In this document: positions 16,328 through 25,500 of the stretch, one piece after another
Position numbering within the stretch: the stretch's first letter is position 1
Layout: every line of letters begins with the position of its first letter
NCBI RefSeq assembly: GCF_001730285.1
Contig: NZ_MIJZ01000014.1
Span: forward strand, 310,001 to 374,000
DNA: 64,000 nt
Origin: Enterococcus ureasiticus
Lineage (GTDB): Bacteria; Bacillota; Bacilli; Lactobacillales; Enterococcaceae
Direction: 5' to 3'
The notes under the pieces: model-generated
Databases searched by the model: none
Seen by the model: only the letters and a program-made list of their open reading frames with translations
Told to the model about the DNA's origin: nothing
Position numbers and translations under genes: made by a program

Positions 16328-17092
16328 TTAATTATCTCCGTACCACTCTTTTTTTGAATAGTCATATCTTTCTCTAAATTCCTCAGCATACTTTTCAATT
16401 AACTTATATTTAACTATACTTTCTGGTTTTATCAATAAAGTAGGTAGAAGTGTTAGTCCTACTAGAAGCAAAATTAACCCTCCGCCCCACAATATATATT
16501 CTGCAATGCTTACACTCTCAAATGTTATATCTACATTTAGTAGCCACCATCTATTAATACGGTAAATTATTGCCCCTAAGACTATTAGAATTACAAAAAT
16601 TTGTAAGAGTTTTGATGTTTTTGTTGCAAAAAACTCACTTTTTTTACTCCATTTACCATGTTCTAATTTATATTTAGCTCTTAATAGATTCGATGTTTTA
16701 AAGTACACAATAAAAAGAGAGATCATGTAGCTAATTATTATATAGATTACTGGTGCTATATGGTACGAGTCCTTTTTTATATATAAAAAAACCGTAAGGA
16801 AAAAAATCATACCCGTTTGTAATATCATGTATAGATAAATATTGTAGTTAACTACTTTTTGAAAGTTGTTTAAAGTAAGATATTTTACTAAAAGAAAAAA
16901 AAGTATGCTTAAAGAAACTAGAGATATACCCCAGTAATAATTTATTGATGGAAGGCTTATCAAAGCTGAAAAAAGAGAAGATAATATAATTTTATTGGTA
17001 TACGAAGAACTGTTAGATGACATAGAAACAATTGTTTCTATGTCATCTAAATATATGTCTTTTTCTGCTTCTGAAAATTCTATTTTATGCAT
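16328..17092 (-). CDS. Multi-pass membrane immunity protein of the LXG toxin
   Basis: 254 residues from ATG 17092 (GAGGT seven bases before). It has about six membrane segments between residues 40 and 225, with basic loops. It begins two bases after the toxin stop codon, the usual place for the cognate immunity gene. It is paralogous to the 15200-16015 product in layout and C-terminal motif (EEFRERYDY). A membrane location fits immunity to a pore-forming or membrane-targeting toxin. The pairing is inferred from position. Confidence 0.7.
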   Translation of the reverse strand: MHKIEFSEAEKDIYLDDIETIVSMSSNSSSYTNKIILSSLFSALISLPSINYYWGISLVSLSILFFLLVKYLTLNNFQKVVNYNIYLYMILQTGMIFFLTVFLYIKKDSYHIAPVIYIIISYMISLFIVYFKTSNLLRAKYKLEHGKWSKKSEFFATKTSKLLQIFVILIVLGAIIYRINRWWLLNVDITFESVSIAEYILWGGGLILLLVGLTLLPTLLIKPESIVKYKLIEKYAEEFRERYDYSKKEWYGDN

Positions 17093-17094
17093 AT

Positions 17095-18711
17095 TTACCA
17101 CCTCGGTAATCCTGTATTAAAATCTCCTGTATCAACACGGCCATTTTGTTTTCCAAACCAATCTTCTTTTATTGCTCCAACGTCTCCACTTTCTAAATTT
17201 TCATGTCTTCTATCATAAATTTCATATTGTTTTTCTATCCATCTATCAATATCTTCTTTTGTTCCAAATCCTGCTATTCCGTCCCATCCGATTTTTCCAT
17301 CATCACCAAGCTGTTTAAAAGGAGTCTGTATTTCTATTCCTTGTACAGCTGTGTTTACTGTACCAGCAATAGCTCCTGGAATGAATCCGTATTGTGCCCC
17401 TTCTAAAGGACCAATTGATGCAAAAAATTTATTTTGACCACCATACAACGCTTTACTAATATCTCCGTAAGCTGGACTATCAGGATTGATATATTCATTG
17501 TATGCTAAGCTGCCTATACTAAAGCCATCTCCTGCTACCCCTACAACTTCTCCAACTGCTTTGTATTTCTTTAAAAAGTCGGCTACTTTTCCTAGCTTTT
17601 TAAACTTATTGAATCCTATTTTTGTTCCTGCAATAAGGGCTTCTCCCGCTGACGATTTGGATAATAGATTGGTCATATGACCGATAGGTGCTAATACCTC
17701 CCAACCCTTATCACTCAAATTTATCAACACTCCATATACTTTAGCTTGCACATCTATGGATTGATCAATCAAATATAGACCAAATTTTGGATTATTTAAA
17801 ATTTTTGTTGCCAAATCTTTAGGTAACTTATTCCAACTTTCTTGCGCTATGAAGATATCCAGTACAGCATCCTGTATACCTTTAGGTAATTTTTCCGAAT
17901 CTAAGAATGTAATAAGGTACTCAAATAGACGTTTATTATTCTTTACTTTCTCAATTGCTGCCATTGGATTTTTAGAATACAGATCATTGATTTCTTTCAT
18001 TGCCTTTTCTAAAGCCGTTTTTTCCATTTTATCTATATCATTAGAATTTTTTAAAGAATTAAACCAACTAAGATCAACACCTTTAGGTAATTGATAGGTC
18101 CCATCACTATTGACTATCGTATTATTCAATACTGTTACACCCTGCATAGCAATTTTCATATCATTCAAGCTATTGCTAAAAAGTCCATTTGTTTGTGAAG
18201 AAAATTGTTGTAGTTTCTCTAGCTTCTTTTCTAATTCTCGAATATCCTCTTCAAAATCATTAGACATACGAGTCAAGCTTGACTGAACATTTAATAACGC
18301 ATCTAAGACTTTAGCGACTGGATTATTTCTAGATAATGCTCTTGCTACTGCTGCAGAAGCATCCACAGAAGCTTTCATTGCTTTTTTAGTTGCAATTTGT
18401 TGGTTTAATTTGTCCTCATCTAGCGTTCCTTCTGATGAAACTAAAAGATCTGCTGATACGTAAGTTTGCAATTCGCTTTCAATAGTATCGATGGCAGAGG
18501 TTACTTTACTAATAGTTGGTAAAATTAACTCGCTAAATAATCCTTTTCCAGATGTATAAGATGCACCAGAAAGTGTTTTACCATCTACAGCAGAAATTAC
18601 TTTTTGACTTCCTGCTTTTAACTGTTCAGAGGCTTCTTTTCCGCTTTGTAGATTTTGCTTTAGTGCAGACATTAATTGCGACGAATCGGAACTTGAATAA
18701 ATTAATCCCAA
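17095..18711 (-). CDS. LXG-domain polymorphic toxin exported by type VII secretion
   Basis: 538 residues starting at TTG (MGLIYSSSDSSQL), 13 bases after GAGGTG and overlapping the Lap2-like stop. Residues 1 to about 230 are a helical LXG export domain with the L-S-G element at 47-49. The middle (230-340) is helical. The C-terminal ~170 residues contain a Gly/Ala-rich hydrophobic stretch (GPLEGAQYGFIPGAIAGTV, about 434-452) and an AVGEVVGVAGDG segment, reminiscent of glycine-zipper, membrane-inserting LXG toxins such as TelE. No nuclease, NADase or lipid II phosphatase motif is seen. A multi-pass membrane immunity gene directly downstream supports membrane toxicity, but that remains inference. 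Confidence 0.85.
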   Translation of the reverse strand: MGLIYSSSDSSQLMSALKQNLQSGKEASEQLKAGSQKVISAVDGKTLSGASYTSGKGLFSELILPTISKVTSAIDTIESELQTYVSADLLVSSEGTLDEDKLNQQIATKKAMKASVDASAAVARALSRNNPVAKVLDALLNVQSSLTRMSNDFEEDIRELEKKLEKLQQFSSQTNGLFSNSLNDMKIAMQGVTVLNNTIVNSDGTYQLPKGVDLSWFNSLKNSNDIDKMEKTALEKAMKEINDLYSKNPMAAIEKVKNNKRLFEYLITFLDSEKLPKGIQDAVLDIFIAQESWNKLPKDLATKILNNPKFGLYLIDQSIDVQAKVYGVLINLSDKGWEVLAPIGHMTNLLSKSSAGEALIAGTKIGFNKFKKLGKVADFLKKYKAVGEVVGVAGDGFSIGSLAYNEYINPDSPAYGDISKALYGGQNKFFASIGPLEGAQYGFIPGAIAGTVNTAVQGIEIQTPFKQLGDDGKIGWDGIAGFGTKEDIDRWIEKQYEIYDRRHENLESGDVGAIKEDWFGKQNGRVDTGDFNTGLPRW

Positions 18712-19061
18712 GGAATTTCACCTCTCTTTTTATAAAGATCCTCAGTTTCTTTATCGAGTGTTTTTCGTTGTTCTGCATAATGATCAGATAACGTTTCTTC
18801 TGCCTCTTGTAATTGGCGTCCAAAATATCGCTCTTGTTCTTCATTTTTCCGTTGCACCCGAATACCTTCATGGTTCTCACTATGTACTGCTTCTTCGTTT
18901 ATCATTGCTAAGGTACGATAGCCTCGCTGTAAATCTTCTTGTAAGTTTCGTAAACTGTCTTCTATTTTTCGTTGTTCTTGTTTCAATTCATCATTGATGT
19001 TTTCTTTTTCTGTAATCAAACGGCTGTATTTTACTCGCTCTTGATCATTTTTATTCTCCAC
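18702..19061 (-). CDS. Lap2-like (DUF3958-type) coiled-coil targeting factor
   Basis: 119 residues, highly charged and almost wholly helical (ENINDELKQEQRKIEDSLRN, then ERYFGRQLQEAEETLSDHY), ending WD. It sits between the Lap1-like gene (ten bases upstream) and the LXG toxin, which overlaps its end. The order Lap1-Lap2-LXG-immunity is the known layout of LXG export cassettes, where both factors bind the LXG helical domain. The partial gene at 1-226 is its counterpart. Confidence 0.75.
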   Translation of the reverse strand: MENKNDQERVKYSRLITEKENINDELKQEQRKIEDSLRNLQEDLQRGYRTLAMINEEAVHSENHEGIRVQRKNEEQERYFGRQLQEAEETLSDHYAEQRKTLDKETEDLYKKRGEIPWD

Positions 19062-19071
19062 AACATTCTCC

Positions 19072-19323
19072 TTAGAATTTAATTTTGCTATCCTCTATAG
19101 CGATTATTTCAGCGATTTTAGGGAATTTTTGACTTTGCTCCTTCACGCATTCAATCAATTGTGATAGATCTGAAAGTAACTGATTATTTACTTCTGAACC
19201 TTGTTTCATACTACTAACATTGCTTTTTCCTAAAGAAACTTGTGTCCCTTTATTGACAGATACAGCATTTATACCTGAAACTGCCCCAGTCGCAACCCCA
19301 ATATCTGAAGCTATATTTACCAT
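19072..19323 (-). CDS. Lap1-like small type VII secretion protein (TIGR04197/DUF3130-type)
   Basis: 83 residues, first gene of the LXG cassette, start after AAAGGAGTGTTACA. Helical and polar, beginning MVNIASDIGVATGAVSGI and containing a GSEVNNQLLSDLSQLIECVK helix. Small proteins of this family form a WXG100-like fold and pair with the LXG domain for export. It is transcribed with the Lap2-like, toxin and immunity genes. Confidence 0.75.
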   Translation of the reverse strand: MVNIASDIGVATGAVSGINAVSVNKGTQVSLGKSNVSSMKQGSEVNNQLLSDLSQLIECVKEQSQKFPKIAEIIAIEDSKIKF

Positions 19324-19695
19324 TGTAACACTCCTTTACTTAACTTTTAGTCATGTATAATTTTATCATAGACTGAAATTCTAAGATACTCTTTTTTATT
19401 CCCTGGTAAACATAAATAATCTTTATTTTTTGAAATCAAAATATTCTAAGAAAAGAGCTTGGAGACGTTATTACGACCGCATTCATTGCGTAAAAAGAGC
19501 GTGAATTTTTAGTCTACTAGAATTCATAGTGCCTATCGATCAAATAAAAAAGTCAAGAATCCCTTCGGAAAAAGACTAACATTTTTGTCTGGCACTGATT
19601 AGGGTCATTTTGTTATTCTCAAGCTAAAGATTGTTTCTCTTAAGTCATTTCAGAACCAATTTACAATTGAGCTTTGAGCGTTACTGGGACTTTAT
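19324..19695. other. Intergenic interval before the methyltransferase gene
   Basis: 372 bases. The LXG cassette promoter should lie at about 19330-19420 on the minus strand. Short complementary pieces (AAAGACT/AGTC and TTCGG) near 19545-19600 might form a weak hairpin. No small gene or strong terminator is recognised. Confidence 0.4.
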
Positions 19696-20442
19696 CTACA
19701 ATTTCACAGCATTTATCCTCAATCTCCGATAATCGGCTTCCCAATGGTCCTCTTTCCACAATTTCGGCTTCAAATCTCGCTCCATATTCGCCAGTAGCTT
19801 CTCTTTCTGATCATCTGTCAATTCCCCCAACTCAGCAGCATAAAACTGTTCCATCCACGCTCTCAAACCAGATTCGCCACCTTTAAGCGGTGTCGGCCGT
19901 TCATATTCTAAAATCTCCACTACCTCAAAATGATTCTTTTCAAGCAAGACACGATAGTCCTCAACTGACGTAAAACAAAACGGCTCTTCAAAAGATACGC
20001 CCAACATACGCAATTCACGCCCAAAAGCTTCTCTAATTGCCTGAACATTTCCAACAGCACCAAACTCACAAATCAACTGTCCATTGGGATTAAGATGTTC
20101 ACTGATATTCTTCAATAATAACTCTTGATCCGATATCCAATGAAAAACTGCATTTGAAAAAGCAATATCATACAATCCAATTTGATCAGAGAGGTTTAAG
20201 ATATCCTCCTGTAAAAATGTCAAATCAGGATAGCTTTCTTTTGCTTGATTGATCATATTGACCGATTGATCGATTCCCGTCACTACATGCCCAAGCTCCG
20301 CCATTTGATTCGTCAATTCGCCTGTCCCACAACCAATATCCAACACTTTTTTCGGTTCTTTCGGCAATAATTCTAACAAACCAGCCCCATATTTAAAAAT
20401 AAAATCATGTGTTGTATTGTATTTTTTTGCATCCCATTCCAT
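19696..20442 (-). CDS. SAM-dependent methyltransferase, trans-aconitate/isopropylmalate type
   Basis: 248 residues from ATG 20442 (MEWDAKKYN), nine bases after AGGAG; the upstream 29-codon extension is not supported. The class I methyltransferase fold shows VLDIGCGTGELT (SAM-binding motif I), VVTGIDQS (motif II) and an AFSNAVFHWI block typical of trans-aconitate 2-methyltransferase (Tam). It lies 78 bases behind leuD on the same strand, after a hairpin. The yeast homologue Tmt1 methylates 3-isopropylmalate, an intermediate of the leucine pathway, so a link to the leu operon is plausible. The substrate is inferred. Confidence 0.75.
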   Translation of the reverse strand: MEWDAKKYNTTHDFIFKYGAGLLELLPKEPKKVLDIGCGTGELTNQMAELGHVVTGIDQSVNMINQAKESYPDLTFLQEDILNLSDQIGLYDIAFSNAVFHWISDQELLLKNISEHLNPNGQLICEFGAVGNVQAIREAFGRELRMLGVSFEEPFCFTSVEDYRVLLEKNHFEVVEILEYERPTPLKGGESGLRAWMEQFYAAELGELTDDQKEKLLANMERDLKPKLWKEDHWEADYRRLRINAVKL

Positions 20443-20466
20443 TGATTTCACGCTCCTAATGATGTA

Positions 20467-20505
20467 ATGAAAAGAAGCTACATCGAAAATAGTCATCGAT
20501 GTAGC
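20467..20505 (-). terminator. Hairpin between leuD and the methyltransferase gene
   Basis: Perfect ten-base arms GCTACATCGA/TCGATGTAGC with a nine-base loop, followed on the minus strand by TTCTTTTC. It is probably a partial terminator ending the leu operon, with readthrough into the next gene possible. Confidence 0.6.
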
Positions 20506-20519
20506 ACACTTACTATTTC

Positions 20520-21107
20520 TTATTGCCAATAAGCCGGAATATTCGCTTCATAAGCCGCAATCTCAGCATCATGTGTCAAACTGATTGCAATATCATCCAA
20601 CCCATTCACTAATTTATGCTTCCAAGTGCTATCGATTTCAAAAGAATATGTCCCATTCGGCGTGATGACTTGTTGTGCTGGCAAATCGATCGTGATCGTC
20701 TCATCCACTCCAAGTCCTGCCAATACATCCAATTCTTCATGCTTCAACACGATTGGCAGTAACCCGTTTTTTGTGGCATTCATATAAAAAATATCACTAA
20801 AACTTCCTGCTATAACTGCTCTAAACCCATAATCGTCCAACGCCCAAGCCGCATGCTCTCTCGATGAGCCAGAACCAAAGTTATCACCCGAAATCAAAAT
20901 GGTCGCCTCTTTGTATTGTGGTTCGTTCAACGTAAAATCAGGATTTGGTGTACGGTCTGGCAAGTAACGCCATTCATCGAATAGAAACTCACCAAAACCT
21001 GTTTTTTCGATTCGTTTTAGAAATGATTTTGGAATGATTTGATCGGTATCAATATTGTCGTTCATTAGTGGAACCGTGGTTCCTGTATGTTGTGTAAATG
21101 CCTCCAT
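20520..21107 (-). CDS. leuD: 3-isopropylmalate dehydratase small subunit
   Basis: 195 residues. With LeuC it forms the cytoplasmic isomerase that converts 2- to 3-isopropylmalate. The swivel-domain signature is present: [18 protein letters not shown] near the N-terminus and [13 protein letters not shown] at the substrate-binding loop. Length matches the family. Its first base overlaps the last base of leuC, so the two are translationally coupled. It is the last leu gene of leuABCD. Confidence 0.95.
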   Translation of the reverse strand: MEAFTQHTGTTVPLMNDNIDTDQIIPKSFLKRIEKTGFGEFLFDEWRYLPDRTPNPDFTLNEPQYKEATILISGDNFGSGSSREHAAWALDDYGFRAVIAGSFSDIFYMNATKNGLLPIVLKHEELDVLAGLGVDETITIDLPAQQVITPNGTYSFEIDSTWKHKLVNGLDDIAISLTHDAEIAAYEANIPAYWQ

Positions 21108-22492
21108 TATGCACCAAGCTCCTCTCTAATGTCTCTAAATGTTCCAACGATCGCAGCCGTTGCCGCCATCGCTGGGCTGCAAAGGTGCGTTCTGGCCCCT
21201 TTGCCTTGGCGCCCCTCAAAGTTTCGGTTAGATGTTGAGGCACAGTGAACACCGGCTGGTACTTGGTCTGGGTTCATACCTAAACACATGGAACACCCTG
21301 GTTCACGCCATTCAAAGCCTGCTTCGGTGAAGATTTTATCCAACCCGATTTTCTCGGCTGCTTTTCGAACTGGTCTTGAACCTGGTACTACGATTGCGGT
21401 AATGCCTGCTTTGACTTTTTTTCCTTTTACGATGCGCGCCGCTTCTTCCAAATCGGATAGTCGACCATTTGTACATGAGCCAATAAAAACGTAGCCGATT
21501 TCGATATCTGAAGGACGTTGACCTGGTTTTAGATCCATGTAATTATAGGCACGTTCGTCATTCATATCTTTGATTTCCGGGAATGTGCCTGTGATCGGGA
21601 TGCCCATTTCCGGATTTGTGCCCCATGTGATGAAGGGAACCAATTCTTCCGCATTCAATTCTAGATCCACGTCATAAGTCGCATCAGGATCGCTTGGTAG
21701 TTTTTTCCAATCAGCGATTGCCGCTTCCATATCTTTTGGTGCGTATTCTCTGCCACGTACATATTCAAAGGTTTTTTCATCTGGCGCCATCATCCCCATT
21801 TTTGCGCCCCCTTCGATGGCCATGTTACAGATCGTCATACGTTCTTCCATCGTTAGATTTTCGATCGTTTCCCCATAAAATTCGACCGCATGTCCCACAC
21901 CAAAATCAACACCATATTTTGCGATCAAGGCTAGAATAATATCTTTGGCATATACGCCTTTTGCTAGTTTTCCAGTGATTTTAACACCCATTGATTTTGG
22001 TTTATTTTGCCAAATACATTGTGTCGCAAAAACATGCTCTACTTCACTTGTCCCAATACCAAATGCCAACGCTCCGAATGCGCCATGTGTCGCTGTATGA
22101 GAATCCCCACAAACAATGATTTTTCCCGGTTGTGTCAAACCAGTTTCTGGTCCGACCATATGCACGATTCCTTGACGGTCACTGCCGTTATCGCAAAGGG
22201 TTACGCCGAACTCGTCACAGTTTTTCTGCAAAGCTTCGATTTGTTTTTTTGCCACCAAGTCTGTGATGTTAAAGATATCTTGTGTAGGGACGTTATGATC
22301 CATCGTGCCAAATGTTCTGTCTGGACGGCGGACTTTTCGGCCTGCTTCTCTTAATCCTTCAAATGCTTGTGGTGACGTTACTTCATGGATTAGATGAAGG
22401 TTGACGTAAAGCAGTTGCGGTTCTCCAGCAGCGCCTGATACCACATGTTGTTCCCAAAGTTTATCAAATAGTGTTTTTCCCATATTAAGCAC
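21107..22492 (-). CDS. leuC: 3-isopropylmalate dehydratase large subunit
   Basis: 461 residues of the aconitase family, full length. It carries the Fe-S ligands [10 protein letters not shown] and [10 protein letters not shown], as well as [21 protein letters not shown]. It acts with LeuD in leucine synthesis. Its start overlaps the end of leuB by eight bases. No damage is seen. Confidence 0.96.
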   Translation of the reverse strand: MLNMGKTLFDKLWEQHVVSGAAGEPQLLYVNLHLIHEVTSPQAFEGLREAGRKVRRPDRTFGTMDHNVPTQDIFNITDLVAKKQIEALQKNCDEFGVTLCDNGSDRQGIVHMVGPETGLTQPGKIIVCGDSHTATHGAFGALAFGIGTSEVEHVFATQCIWQNKPKSMGVKITGKLAKGVYAKDIILALIAKYGVDFGVGHAVEFYGETIENLTMEERMTICNMAIEGGAKMGMMAPDEKTFEYVRGREYAPKDMEAAIADWKKLPSDPDATYDVDLELNAEELVPFITWGTNPEMGIPITGTFPEIKDMNDERAYNYMDLKPGQRPSDIEIGYVFIGSCTNGRLSDLEEAARIVKGKKVKAGITAIVVPGSRPVRKAAEKIGLDKIFTEAGFEWREPGCSMCLGMNPDQVPAGVHCASTSNRNFEGRQGKGARTHLCSPAMAATAAIVGTFRDIREELGA

Positions 22493-23531
22493 CTCTCAAT
22501 TCTGATATTACGGCTTCGGTAAAGTCTGTTGTTGTCGCTTTACCCCCTAAGTCTGTTGTTAGGATGCCTTGATTCATGACACGATCACAAGCAGTTTCGA
22601 TTTTCTGCGCTGAGTTTTCTAAGCCAAACGATTGACGTAACATCATCGCAACCGATAAAATCATCGACATTGGATTGGCGATATTTTGATTGGCGATATC
22701 TGGTGCTGAACCGTGAATTGGTTCGTATAATGACGGACCTGACTCGCTATGACTGGCGCTTGGCATCATTCCTAGTGAGCCTGGTATTACCGATGCTTCG
22801 TCACTTAAGATATCACCGAATAGATTTTCTGTGACGATCACGTCAAAGGCCTTTGGTTTTTGGATCATGACCATTGCCGCTGAATCGACTAATTGGTGTT
22901 CTAATGTACAATCTGGAAATTCTTGTGCCACTTCTTCTGCTGTTTGACGCCATAATTTGCTTGTCGCTAGTACGTTGGCTTTATCGACAGATGTGACTTT
23001 TTTATTTCTAGTTTGAGCGATTTCAAAGGCTTTTCTGATAATGCGTTGGATTTCAGCTTTTGAATACGTACATAGATCTGAAGCTTTAGTTTCGCCTAAT
23101 TGTTTTTCGCCAAAGTAAATGCCGCCTGTTAGTTCACGAACGACTACAAAATCAACACCTCGAACGTTTTCTTCTTTTAATGGAGATAAATGAACGACTG
23201 CATCTGGCACAGAAATTGGACGGATATTTGCAAAAAGTCCCAGAGCTTTTCTTAAACCAAGTAAGCCTTGTTCAGGACGTTTGGGCGCATTGTCCCATTT
23301 TGGACCGCCGATCGCTCCTAGCAAGATCGCATCGGCTTTTTCGCAGGCTTTTAAGGTTTCTTCTGGTAAGGGATCTCCTTGTTCATCGATACCAGCTCCA
23401 CCAAATGCAAACCGTTCAATATCAAAATCCAGATTATCTTGAACCATGATTTCGGCTAAGATTTGTAGTGCGCTATCCATGATTTCTGCTCCGATGCCAT
23501 CACCTGGCAATGCTACGATTCGTTTACTCAT
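22485..23531 (-). CDS. leuB: 3-isopropylmalate dehydrogenase
   Basis: 348 residues. It oxidatively decarboxylates 3-isopropylmalate with NAD+. Motifs: [10 protein letters not shown] at the N-terminus, [24 protein letters not shown] and the NAD-binding [18 protein letters not shown]. Its first base is also the last base of leuA, so the genes are coupled. Complete. Confidence 0.96.
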   Translation of the reverse strand: MSKRIVALPGDGIGAEIMDSALQILAEIMVQDNLDFDIERFAFGGAGIDEQGDPLPEETLKACEKADAILLGAIGGPKWDNAPKRPEQGLLGLRKALGLFANIRPISVPDAVVHLSPLKEENVRGVDFVVVRELTGGIYFGEKQLGETKASDLCTYSKAEIQRIIRKAFEIAQTRNKKVTSVDKANVLATSKLWRQTAEEVAQEFPDCTLEHQLVDSAAMVMIQKPKAFDVIVTENLFGDILSDEASVIPGSLGMMPSASHSESGPSLYEPIHGSAPDIANQNIANPMSMILSVAMMLRQSFGLENSAQKIETACDRVMNQGILTTDLGGKATTTDFTEAVISELRGA

Positions 23532-25054
23532 TAGGCTTTCCTCACTTCTTTTTGAAATTGTTCACTGGCTTTGACGTAAGCTTTCGCTGAAGCTTGCAAG
23601 ACATCAAAATCGATGCCGATGCCGTTGAATTTTTTGTTATTTTCAGTGTCTGCTAGGGTTACATGTACTTCTGCTTGTGCATCTTCTCCGCCTGTGATGG
23701 CTTTGATGTAATACTCTTGTAGCGCTGGTTTTTGGACGAATATTTTATCGATTGAGTTATAGATTGCTTGGATACTACCAGAGCCGATCGCTGATTCTGT
23801 TTTGCTTTCGTCTGCTCCTGTGTTAATAGAAACGATGGCTCCTTGGCTGCCGTCAGAAACGTATTGTAGTTGGACACGTTCTAAGCGGTAATCTTCACTG
23901 CTTTCTTGCGTTTGTCCAACCATTAGCGCGATCAGATCATCTTCTGTGACTTGTTTCTTTTTATCTGCTAACGATTTGAATCGCTTGAAGGCATCTTTTA
24001 GTTCGTCTTCTGTTAGCTGGTAGCCCAAAGCCTCCATCTTTGTAGCGAAAGCGTGTCGACCTGAAAGTTTTCCTAATGGTAATGAATTTTCGTTTACCCC
24101 AACAAGTGACGGGGTGATAATTTCGTAAGTATCTGGATTTTTCAATACACCGTCTTGATGGATGCCTGATTCATGCGCATAGGCATTTGCTCCGATGATC
24201 GCTTTATTTCTTGGTACAGCTACACCAGATAGTCGACTGACGAGATCGCTGGTTCTTTTAGTTTCGTTTAATGTGATATTGCTTTTAGCTTCGTAGAAAT
24301 CTTTTCTGATATATAGCGCCAAAGCGACTTCTTCAAGCGCGGTATTGCCAGCTCGTTCGCCGATACCGTTAATTGTTCCTTCAACTCGAAGTGCGCCATT
24401 TTCGATAGCTGCTAAGGCATTGGCCGTCGCCATTCCTAAGTCATCGTGACAATGAGAAGAGAAAATAATTTCTTGGTCACTTTGGATATTTTCAATTAAA
24501 AATTTAAAGAGTGCACCGTATTCCGTTGGGTTAGAATAACCAACTGTGTCTGGGACATTGATGATCGTAGCACCAGCATCAATGGCAGTTTGAACGGCTT
24601 TTAGTAGAAATTGTTTATCGGTTCGCGTTGCATCTTCTGGCGAAAATTGGACTTTCTCGAATTTGGATCTAGCATAGCTAACGTGTTCTTTAATAGAAGC
24701 AATCACTTCATCTGGTGTCATTTTTAGTTTGAATTCCATGTGAACTGGGCTTGTTGCTAGGAATACATGGATTTGTGGATGTTTGGCATTTTGCAAGGCT
24801 TCATGAGCACGATCAATGTCGGCTTTTTGGCATCGAGCAAGACCCGCGACAGTCATTTTTTCTGCATTTTCAGCAATCGCTTTGACTGCTTCAAAATCAC
24901 CCACTGATGCGATCGGAAATCCCGCTTCGATCGTATCAATGCCCCATTTTTCTAGTTGTTTGGCGATTTGGACTTTTTCTTTGGTATTGAAATTTACGCC
25001 AGGGGTTTGTTCTCCATCTCTTAGAGTGGTATCAAAGAATTGGATATTTTTCAT
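23531..25054 (-). CDS. leuA: 2-isopropylmalate synthase
   Basis: 507 residues. It condenses acetyl-CoA with 2-oxoisovalerate, the committed step of leucine synthesis. The TIM-barrel signature [16 protein letters not shown] and metal-binding [15 protein letters not shown] are present, followed by the C-terminal regulatory (LeuA dimer) domain with [15 protein letters not shown]-like sequence where leucine feedback acts. First gene of leuABCD, preceded by a leader with attenuator. No ilv genes are in the window, so 2-oxoisovalerate must come from elsewhere. Confidence 0.96.
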   Translation of the reverse strand: MKNIQFFDTTLRDGEQTPGVNFNTKEKVQIAKQLEKWGIDTIEAGFPIASVGDFEAVKAIAENAEKMTVAGLARCQKADIDRAHEALQNAKHPQIHVFLATSPVHMEFKLKMTPDEVIASIKEHVSYARSKFEKVQFSPEDATRTDKQFLLKAVQTAIDAGATIINVPDTVGYSNPTEYGALFKFLIENIQSDQEIIFSSHCHDDLGMATANALAAIENGALRVEGTINGIGERAGNTALEEVALALYIRKDFYEAKSNITLNETKRTSDLVSRLSGVAVPRNKAIIGANAYAHESGIHQDGVLKNPDTYEIITPSLVGVNENSLPLGKLSGRHAFATKMEALGYQLTEDELKDAFKRFKSLADKKKQVTEDDLIALMVGQTQESSEDYRLERVQLQYVSDGSQGAIVSINTGADESKTESAIGSGSIQAIYNSIDKIFVQKPALQEYYIKAITGGEDAQAEVHVTLADTENNKKFNGIGIDFDVLQASAKAYVKASEQFQKEVRKA

Positions 25055-25181
25055 TTTTCATACTTCCCTTCTGAATTGAGTTAATAGTGTTCTTCATTTT
25101 TTTGGGTTAGGTACTTCTCTCTCTTCGTTCGCCAAGTATTGCGCAACATCAGCTCTGCAAGCAGTCGCTGTGTTTTGCAAT

Positions 25182-25211
25182 AAAAAAACATCCCACGAAT
25201 ATGGGATGTTC
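25182..25211 (-). terminator. Attenuator terminator of the leu operon
   Basis: On the minus strand ACATCCCA-tattcg-TGGGATGT is followed by seven T. It lies between the leu promoter and leuA. The left arm CATCCC can instead pair with an upstream GGGATG (25220-25215), giving a competing hairpin. Just after the Leu codons, AGGACTC (25309-25303) is complementary to GAGTCCT (25246-25240). Confidence 0.85.
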
Positions 25212-25292
25212 TATCATCCCGTTCATGCAATGCGAAAACAGGACTCTCAACGTCTGATAAGAAAAAGCTGTATTGCAGCTGGTTTCTAGAAA

Positions 25293-25352
25293 TCAGTGTG
25301 ATGAGTCCTTCAGTAATAATAAGAATGTAATTGTCGTTGTCTGCTTGTTCAT
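25293..25352 (-). CDS. leu operon leader peptide with four consecutive Leu codons
   Basis: ATG at 25352, about 11 bases after AAAGGA, reads 19 codons: MNKQTTTITFLLLLKDSSH, then TGA. The Leu codons are TTA TTA TTA CTG (25322-25311). It lies in the transcribed leader between the leu promoter and the attenuator. Stalling at these codons when leucyl-tRNA is scarce would change which downstream hairpins form. This is the arrangement of leader-peptide attenuation as in lactococcal and enteric leu operons. The peptide is in a different frame from the longer minus-strand reading frame 25081-25395, which I regard as spurious. Confidence 0.8.
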   Translation of the reverse strand: MNKQTTTITFLLLLKDSSH

Positions 25353-25407
25353 ACTCTTCAACATCCTTTATTGTCAGAATTTTTGAATAATTCAAACTAT
25401 AGTGTTA

Positions 25408-25436
25408 AAGATACAGAACTTTTTAATTAAAGTCAA
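25408..25436 (-). promoter_or_regulatory. leu operon promoter
   Basis: TTGACT (25436-25431), 17 bases, TATCTT (25413-25408). Transcription would start near 25400, giving a leader of about 345 bases before leuA that contains the Leu-rich peptide and the attenuator. Confidence 0.7.
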
Positions 25437-25454
25437 TAGTTTTATGAGAATTTT

Positions 25455-25497
25455 TTTAAGAAAAGCTGAGAAAAAGTCTCTTCTCAGCTTTCTTTTC
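25455..25497. terminator. Terminator after metY
   Basis: AAAGCTGAGAA / TTCTCAGCTTT stem with an eight-base loop, followed on the minus strand by TCTTAAAAAAA; it ends the metY transcript just before the leu promoter. Confidence 0.75.
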
Positions 25498-25500
25498 CTA

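Noticed and set aside
25081-25395. 104-codon minus-strand reading frame before leuA
   Set aside because: It spans the leu leader and contains the attenuator terminator inside it, and has no convincing ribosome site. The leader peptide in another frame with four Leu codons explains the region better.
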